NCBI GenBank assembly: GCA_964473245.1
Contig: CAYYOL010000057.1
Location: 1-10,361, forward strand
Length of the DNA: 10,361 bases
Reading direction: 5' to 3'
DNA from: CAYZJV01 sp964473245
Lineage (GTDB): Bacteria; Spirochaetota; Spirochaetia; Sphaerochaetales; Sphaerochaetaceae
A program made the translations under genes and the position numbers. The number at the start of each line of letters is the position of its first letter. The stretch's first letter is position 1. This document shows, piece after piece, positions 6,696 through 10,361 of the stretch. The notes beneath the pieces are model-generated. The model ran no database searches and was not told where the DNA came from. It saw only the letters and a list, made by a program, of their open reading frames with translations.

Positions 6696-8033
6696 ATGCA
6701 GGGTCCAGTCTCTGTCGGTATAGATGTTGGGACAACGAATATCACGATAACAGTGGTATCGTGTGAGGACGGGACGGTAGTAGATTGCCGTTCGGTTCCG
6801 AATGATCGTATCGATACAGGTGAGGCGTACGCCTATGCGCAAGATCCACAGGTAATCGAGGCCTCTGTGTATACACTTATCAGAACCATCTCACAACCGG
6901 TGAGATCGTTTTGCGTCACCGGCCAAGTGCATGGTATTCTCTATTATGATAGGTCTGGGAGAGCTGTCTCTCCCCTCTATACATGGCTCGATCAACGGGC
7001 TCTGGTGGAGGTCGATGGAAAGAGCAGTCTGCACCTCTTAGCAGAGAGGACCGGCGTACATCTCCCATCCGGGTACGGTCTTTTAGCCCACTATGCAAAC
7101 AGACGACTCGATCGTGTTCCACAAGAGGCGATAGGGTTCTGCGGTATTCTCGAGTATATCACCGGAAGGTTGGTGGGACAGCAACTCCATTTTTCCGATC
7201 CGAGCTGTCTTGGTACCTATGGAGCATTCGATCCTGTGACGAGTCGCTTCGATCCGAAAGTCTTGCAGGAGGTACTCGGTTCGGCGGATCCTGGCGATTT
7301 TCTCGAGGCGTGCTCACCGTTCGCCTTGGCAGGTCACACAAAGGAGGGAGTGCCGGTTGCCTATGCTGTAGGAGATAATCAGGCTGGTTTTTTCGGAATG
7401 GTCTCCGACTGGGAGGGGGCAGCACTGGTGAGCTTGGGCACAAGTGGTCAAATATCACTATTCACACGCGAAGCAACATGTCCTGACACCATGGAACTCA
7501 GACCGTTTCTCGGAGAGGGGTATCTGCAAGTCGGTGCAACGCTGGCCGCGGGGAAGGCGTATGAGGTGCTTGAACGGTTCTTCGCCTCCATAGTGGAAGC
7601 GAGTGGACAGGTCATCGATCATGAGTCGATCTTCTCCTGGATGAAACAGGCTGCAGATGGAGTATCGGACGAGATGGGAGCACTTCGTGTCGATACCAGA
7701 TTCGCTGGTTCTCGAAAGGATGCTCATGTCCGGGGTGCAATCAGGGGCATTGAATTGGATAACTTTACAGCGGGAAACCTAGTATTGGGTACCGTTTCCG
7801 GAATTGTAAAGGAGCTGCACAATTTTGTGACCGAATCGGGAATTCCAATCCGTTCACTGGTTGCGATAGGGAGTTCGGTGCGCAAGAACCATCTCTTTCG
7901 CAATGCACTACGTTCGGAATTCTCCTGTGAACCGATCATGCCCGAATTGTCCGATGGGGCAGGCTATGGTGCGGCACTCATCGGCGCCATTGCGGCGGGA
8001 ACGCTGTCGCTCGATTCTGTGCATCGTTTATAG
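6696..8033 (+). CDS. FGGY-family carbohydrate kinase, sedoheptulokinase-like
   Basis: The 445-residue protein is an FGGY sugar kinase with two actin-like domains. Seen: phosphate-1 loop GIDVGTTN (8-15) with Asp10, VTGQVHGI (74-81), the substrate-side TWLDQR (96-101), the catalytic GDNQAG (226-231) with Asp227, phosphate-2 loop SLGTSGQI (246-253), the adenosine-site AIGSSVRKN (390-398) and GAGYGAAL (421-428). The VTGQVHG block, GDNQA and GSSVRKN regions and the overall length (typical FGGY kinases have about 490-510 residues, sedoheptulokinases are shorter) point to the sedoheptulokinase/SHPK-like branch more than to xylulokinase or glycerol kinase. The likely substrate is a ketose or keto sugar acid. 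GGAGGG six bases before the ATG sets the start. It follows the regulator after 28 bp in the same operon and is presumably under its control. A role as 3-keto-L-gulonate kinase is possible given the divergent reductase, but unproven. Confidence 0.87.
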   Translation: MQGPVSVGIDVGTTNITITVVSCEDGTVVDCRSVPNDRIDTGEAYAYAQDPQVIEASVYTLIRTISQPVRSFCVTGQVHGILYYDRSGRAVSPLYTWLDQRALVEVDGKSSLHLLAERTGVHLPSGYGLLAHYANRRLDRVPQEAIGFCGILEYITGRLVGQQLHFSDPSCLGTYGAFDPVTSRFDPKVLQEVLGSADPGDFLEACSPFALAGHTKEGVPVAYAVGDNQAGFFGMVSDWEGAALVSLGTSGQISLFTREATCPDTMELRPFLGEGYLQVGATLAAGKAYEVLERFFASIVEASGQVIDHESIFSWMKQAADGVSDEMGALRVDTRFAGSRKDAHVRGAIRGIELDNFTAGNLVLGTVSGIVKELHNFVTESGIPIRSLVAIGSSVRKNHLFRNALRSEFSCEPIMPELSDGAGYGAALIGAIAAGTLSLDSVHRL

Positions 8034-8050
8034 CTCTACCGGGGAGCCTA

Positions 8051-8059
8051 TGGTATACT
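8051..8059 (+). promoter_or_regulatory. extended -10 promoter before the coiled-coil gene
   Basis: TGGTATACT is a TGn extended -10 element with TATACT at 8054-8059 (5 of 6). No -35 hexamer is recognisable at the usual distance (8031-8036), which is normal for extended -10 promoters. A start near 8066 would leave a leader of about 23 bases with AGAGGAGA before the ATG. Confidence 0.45.
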
Positions 8060-8088
8060 GGAACCGGTTCTGAGAGGAGATATCAGAG

Positions 8089-8373
8089 ATGACGCTACGC
8101 GATATCAGGAAAAGCTCTGTGGAGAGAATGGATTCGGACATCGTTCGACTTGAGGATTCGTTGCATAAAATGCGAGCAAAGCACGACGATCTGCAGCAGT
8201 CGCTGTTCGATCTCAGCAAAAAAATGAAAGATGCCCCTATTTCAGCAGCTCTAGTGAGAAAGACCGAGGAGCTGAAAAAGCAAATTTCCGATTCGATGGT
8301 CGACATCCATCATATGGATGCAAAGATAAGCAAGCTTAGACATAGAGCGGATCGTCTTCGGCTTCATCGCTAG
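8089..8373 (+). CDS. small coiled-coil protein of unknown function
   Basis: A 94-residue, charged, highly helical protein that I do not recognise. Two long helical stretches with heptad-like spacing of Leu, Ile, Met and Val are seen at about 9-47 and 52-92, broken by DAP (48-50). This suggests an antiparallel helical hairpin or a short coiled coil. It has no signal peptide, membrane segment or cysteine, and is basic overall at the C terminus (RHRADRLRLHR). AGAGGAGA (8073-8080) precedes the ATG by eight bases, and an extended -10 element lies just upstream, so it is probably a real gene transcribed separately from the FGGY kinase. It could be a structural or chaperone-like (prefoldin-type) small protein, but similar composition arises in many unrelated families. 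Confidence 0.65.
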   Translation: MTLRDIRKSSVERMDSDIVRLEDSLHKMRAKHDDLQQSLFDLSKKMKDAPISAALVRKTEELKKQISDSMVDIHHMDAKISKLRHRADRLRLHR

Positions 8374-8374
8374 T

Positions 8375-8383
8375 TGGTATACT
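8375..8383 (+). promoter_or_regulatory. extended -10 promoter before the unrecognised protein gene
   Basis: A second exact TGGTATACT (TATACT at 8378-8383) begins two bases after the coiled-coil gene's stop. There is no -35 match at the normal distance. Transcription from near 8390 would give a leader of about 90 bases before the GTG at 8480, containing a T-rich stretch (8383-8409). Confidence 0.4.
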
Positions 8384-8479
8384 TTTTAGTACTTCTTACA
8401 TTTTTTGTTCCACCTTTCTGCGTGTCTGGATCATTCCGTGATACACTTCTTCCCAACTCGTATCTTGGGGAGGTCTTCT

Positions 8480-8908
8480 GTGAGAAATGCAAGACGGATT
8501 GAGATAGCTACACTGTTCAACGGGTTAGGGGTCTCGCTGCGAACGGTATTTCCAGACCCAGAGGAAAATCTCGAAGCGTACAGAAATCATCGATGGACGG
8601 TTCTCAAGAAAGGCGGCTTTCATATCGTTCATGCAGTTCCTGTGGAGGAGGAGCTTGATCGCTCATTTTGGGAGGAGTGGTATACGATCAATGAGGGGGC
8701 GGTAATCCATCATATCCTGTTTCCAGAAGAGCCTTCAGTTCCCTACCACGATATCTACGAGCCACCGGAGCGGCCCGATGGACTCCATCCACCTGAGGTG
8801 TTCGGTCGATCTTGGTTCGTCTTGGAAGAACCTTCACTGCTTGCTTGGGGAGTACACAAGCTCCTTCGTGCCGAGCAAGTGCCGGCAACGAAAGCTCAGT
8901 TAGGTTAG
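8480..8908 (+). CDS. hypothetical protein, unrecognised
   Basis: I do not recognise this protein. The best start is GTG at 8480, because GGGGAGG (8467-8473) lies six bases upstream; this gives 142 residues. The frame is open upstream to a TTG at 8405, but that start has no ribosome binding site. The N terminus is basic (RNARRIEIA), followed by a short hydrophobic/Gly segment (LFNGLGVSL), and a mixed acidic core rich in Trp, Pro and His (VEEELDRSFWEEWYTINEGAVIHH region, residues about 56-80). A proline-rich stretch YEPPERPDGLHPPEV lies near 93-107, and a terminal helix LLAWGVHKLLRAEQ follows. There is no signal peptide or membrane span. It sits 66 bp before the uridine-kinase-like gene on the same strand and may be cotranscribed with it. 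Confidence 0.6.
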   Translation: MRNARRIEIATLFNGLGVSLRTVFPDPEENLEAYRNHRWTVLKKGGFHIVHAVPVEEELDRSFWEEWYTINEGAVIHHILFPEEPSVPYHDIYEPPERPDGLHPPEVFGRSWFVLEEPSLLAWGVHKLLRAEQVPATKAQLG

Positions 8909-8974
8909 TTCAGATTTCTCTTGCGTTAGTGAGCACGAGTCGCTACCATGTGCGAAATGGTGGAGGGGTTGCAC

Positions 8975-9583
8975 ATGGATGTGAAGATCATTGGAATTAC
9001 CGGCGGTTCCGGTTCCGGAAAATCGACTATCGTACGGAAAATCAGCGAGGTGATCAGCGATTTCGTCTTCATCCCTCAGGATAGCTACTACCATTCAGCA
9101 GAGTTCGTCAGCAATGAGAATATAACAGCCTACAATTTCGATCATCCCGACGCGTTCGATACGCCACTACTCTACGAGCATCTGAGTACACTCAAATCGG
9201 GCAAGCCGATTGAGATGCCACAGTACGATTTTGTCCACCACAGGCGGAAGGATCAATCTATTCATGTGGATCCTCGTCCTCTTGTGATCATTGAGGGGCT
9301 CATGGTGCTGTACGACCGGGAGATTCGAGACCTGCTCGATTTGAAGCTCTATGTTGATACTCCGGATGATATTCGTTTTATTCGACGGTTGAATCGGGAT
9401 ATGCGTGAGCGGGGTAGAACAGTGGATTCGGTAGTGAGGCAGTATTTAGAGGTGGTGAGGCCAGGGCATTTCAGTTTTATAGAACCGACGAAGGAGAATG
9501 CCGATATCGTGATTCCTGAGGGGGGTCACAACGAGAATGCACTTCGAGTCTTGATCACCTTTGTAAAGGATATCGTGAAATAG
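8975..9583 (+). CDS. udk: uridine kinase-family P-loop kinase
   Basis: The 202-residue protein is a P-loop kinase of the uridine kinase / phosphoribulokinase family, which phosphorylates uridine and cytidine in pyrimidine salvage. Seen: Walker A GITGGSGSGKST (7-18), QDSYY (35-39), NFDHPDAFD (54-62), PQYDF (82-86), the Walker B-like strand VIIEGLMVL (104-112), the lid region FIRRLNRDMRERGR (135-148), and RPGHFSFIEPTKENADIVIP (162-181). The length is near that of E. coli Udk (213). The ATG at 8975 is preferred because GGAGGGG (8962-8968) lies six bases upstream; an in-frame ATG at 8948 would add nine residues and has no such site. A weak promoter-like pair, TTGCGT (8921-8926) and TACCAT (8944-8949), is present. 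The gene ends 2 bp before the convergent yidD stop. Family is sure; the exact nucleoside substrate is inferred. Confidence 0.88.
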   Translation: MDVKIIGITGGSGSGKSTIVRKISEVISDFVFIPQDSYYHSAEFVSNENITAYNFDHPDAFDTPLLYEHLSTLKSGKPIEMPQYDFVHHRRKDQSIHVDPRPLVIIEGLMVLYDREIRDLLDLKLYVDTPDDIRFIRRLNRDMRERGRTVDSVVRQYLEVVRPGHFSFIEPTKENADIVIPEGGHNENALRVLITFVKDIVK

Positions 9584-9585
9584 GT

Positions 9586-9942
9586 TCATGTTTCGATTTC
9601 ATCGTCGTGTTTCTGCTTTCGGCTGCGTCTCTTCCGAAATATAGTGTAGGGTGTCCGAATGCTTTTGCAGGAGAACTCTTCGGGAACCGGATCGGGTCCT
9701 CCATAGAAGAACGTGTGGTGGCACCGAGCGATGCGGGCTGTTCCGAGTGCGACTCCTTTGAAAACACCATGACGACGAACCGATTCGACCATGTACGTTG
9801 AGCAACTTGGTGTGTAGATACAGGAAGGGGGGAGCCAAGGAGAGATCATGAGGCGGTAGAGATGTGTCGGTGCCAGTACGATCTCTCTGAGTATGGTCTT
9901 CCAGGTGATTCGCTGTTTATCCATGCAAAGAGTGTAGGTCAT
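9586..9942 (-). CDS. yidD: membrane protein insertion efficiency factor YidD
   Basis: This is the YidD family (DUF37/haemolytic domain), a small membrane-associated protein that helps YidC-dependent insertion of inner-membrane proteins. Seen: the amphipathic N-terminal helix ILREIVLAPTHLYRLMISP (17-35), PPSCIYTPSCSTY (38-50) with Cys41 and Cys47, ESVRRHGVFKG (53-63), ARIARCH (69-75) with Cys74, and GGPDPVPE (81-88). E. coli YidD has 85 residues; this one has 118 as drawn because of a basic C-terminal tail (KRRSRKQK, 104-111) and a possibly overlong N terminus. Neither ATG at 9942 nor the in-frame ATG at 9924 has a clear ribosome binding site, so the start is uncertain. The gene is isolated from its usual rpmH-rnpA-yidC neighbourhood and is convergent to udk with stops 2 bp apart. 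Confidence 0.88.
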   Translation of the reverse strand: MTYTLCMDKQRITWKTILREIVLAPTHLYRLMISPWLPPSCIYTPSCSTYMVESVRRHGVFKGVALGTARIARCHHTFFYGGPDPVPEEFSCKSIRTPYTIFRKRRSRKQKHDDEIET

Positions 9943-9986
9943 TGCATGAATCTTGACAATATTTTCATTGAGGGGTGTTTCGCCCT

Positions 9987-10015
9987 TTGACGAAATAGTT
10001 CCGATTTGGTATAGT
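9987..10015 (+). promoter_or_regulatory. strong sigma70-type promoter of the small basic protein gene
   Basis: TTGACG (9987-9992, 5 of 6) and TATAGT (10010-10015, 5 of 6) are separated by 17 bases, and TGG just before the -10 adds an extended -10 contact. It is the best promoter in the window. A start near 10022 gives a leader of about 60 bases, in which GGAG (10023-10026) can pair with CTCC (10039-10042). Confidence 0.7.
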
Positions 10016-10082
10016 TGGTCTCGGAGTCGGCTTGTCGTCTCCTATACCGTGTATATGAAGTAGTTATTGGAGGGATACCTAT

Positions 10083-10253
10083 ATGGCAGGAGCAATTTCT
10101 AAGAACGCCCGTCGTGGTGGAGAAAAAGTGTTGACCAGTCGCTGGGGCGGAGCTATCAAGATGAAGTCTGTCTTCGAGAATGGAAAACTTCGTCATGTCG
10201 CCTATTGTGAAAAGAGTGGCAATACTGCACGAAAGCCCAAGGACCTTATGTAA
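10083..10253 (+). CDS. 56-residue highly basic protein, unrecognised
   Basis: A short gene that is well supported: TGGAGGG (10068-10074) lies eight bases before the ATG, a strong promoter is upstream and an intrinsic terminator follows the TAA. The product begins MAGAISKNARRGGEKV and ends NTARKPKDLM. It has 13 Lys/Arg against 4 Asp/Glu, a single Trp21 and a single Cys42, with no signal peptide or hydrophobic segment. The composition suggests RNA, DNA or ribosome binding. I do not recognise a family, and it does not match a ribosomal protein I can name. The monocistronic layout with strong signals implies high, independent expression. Confidence 0.7.
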   Translation: MAGAISKNARRGGEKVLTSRWGGAIKMKSVFENGKLRHVAYCEKSGNTARKPKDLM

Positions 10254-10259
10254 AGAGGG

Positions 10260-10271
10260 TCCCTGCAGGGA
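10260..10271. repeat. perfect 12-bp palindrome
   Basis: TCCCTGCAGGGA lies 6 bases after the small gene's stop and 6 bases before the terminator stem. It could form a short hairpin in the transcript or be a protein-binding site; function is unknown. Confidence 0.5.
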
Positions 10272-10277
10272 ATAGAG

Positions 10278-10310
10278 AGGTCTGTGTCGTGAACGCAGAC
10301 CTTTTCTTTG
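10278..10310 (+). terminator. intrinsic (rho-independent) terminator of the small basic protein gene
   Basis: AGGTCTGTGT (10278-10287) pairs over its full 10 bases with ACGCAGACCT (10293-10302), with one G-U pair and a five-base loop CGTGA. A T-rich tail, TTTTCTTTG (10302-10310), follows directly. This is a classical intrinsic terminator 24 bases after the stop codon. Confidence 0.88.
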
Positions 10311-10333
10311 TATGACGGGCATGTCATCATTCT

Positions 10334-10352
10334 TGGGTGAAAATCCCAAGGG
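10334..10352 (+). other. hairpin in a possible structured RNA cut by the window edge
   Basis: CTTGGG (10334-10339) and CCCAAG (10347-10352) form a 6-bp stem around the loop TGAAAAT. The GGGTGAAAATCCC core followed by GGGACGTAGTTG resembles stem-loops seen in cobalamin riboswitches and in the first domain of bacterial group II introns. Only about 50 bases are available after the terminator, so neither can be claimed. Confidence 0.25.
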
Positions 10353-10361
10353 ACGTAGTTG

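Noticed and set aside
8405..8479. TTG-initiated N-terminal extension of the unrecognised 142-residue protein
   Set aside because: No Shine-Dalgarno sequence before the TTG, while GTG at 8480 has GGGGAGG at ideal spacing.
9576..9601. Inverted repeat TGAAAT / ATTTCA spanning the udk and yidD stops, as a shared terminator
   Set aside because: The stem is only six AT-rich pairs with a long loop and no T tract on either side.
9939..10349. 136-codon minus-strand open frame at the right end
   Set aside because: It runs antisense through the small basic gene, its promoter and its terminator, and has no ribosome binding site or recognisable motif.

Overview
This is a gene-dense bacterial chromosomal window of roughly balanced base composition. 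Almost every gene has a strong GGAGG-type ribosome binding site. No mobile element, rRNA, tRNA or CRISPR array is visible. The species cannot be fixed from the sequence alone. The gene mix (sugar and sugar-acid catabolism, a GntR/LacI chimeric regulator, a DUF1349 protein) would suit a fermentative, sugar-using anaerobe such as a spirochaete of the Sphaerochaeta type or a Firmicute; this is a low-confidence guess.

Left part (1-3875): a DUF1349/REE1-like lectin-fold protein (+) faces, convergently, a two-gene minus-strand operon. That operon encodes a PfkB-family sugar kinase and a mannitol-1-phosphate-dehydrogenase-like polyol dehydrogenase, translationally coupled through an ATGA overlap. 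A good sigma70-type promoter with an inverted repeat at its -35 drives the operon. The 129-bp region upstream of the kinase is shared with a divergent HAD phosphatase gene.

Middle part (3866-8033): a gamma-carbonic-anhydrase-like protein and a 2,3-diketo-L-gulonate reductase (DlgD/YiaK-like) form a minus-strand operon. Its last gene overlaps the end of the HAD gene tail to tail by 10 bp. Divergently, a regulator with a GntR DNA-binding domain and a LacI-type sugar-sensing domain (AraR architecture) is followed 28 bp later by an FGGY kinase resembling sedoheptulokinase. The divergent layout suggests that the regulator controls both the reductase and the kinase, for uptake and breakdown of a sugar acid or ketose. 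The actual substrate cannot be read from the sequence.

Right part (8040-10361): a small coiled-coil protein, an unrecognised 142-residue protein (probable GTG start) and a uridine-kinase-family P-loop protein lie on the plus strand. The first two are each preceded by the same extended -10 motif, TGGTATACT. yidD is convergent to the kinase with 2 bp between the stops. Next comes a 56-residue, very basic protein with its own strong promoter and an intrinsic terminator. The last ~50 bases carry a hairpin that may begin a structured RNA cut off by the window edge.

The stretches without genes are short: 1-92, 672-726, 3096-3224, 5391-5539, 8374-8479, 9943-10082 and 10254-10361. Apart from the items listed, I see nothing definite in 1-92 or 672-726.
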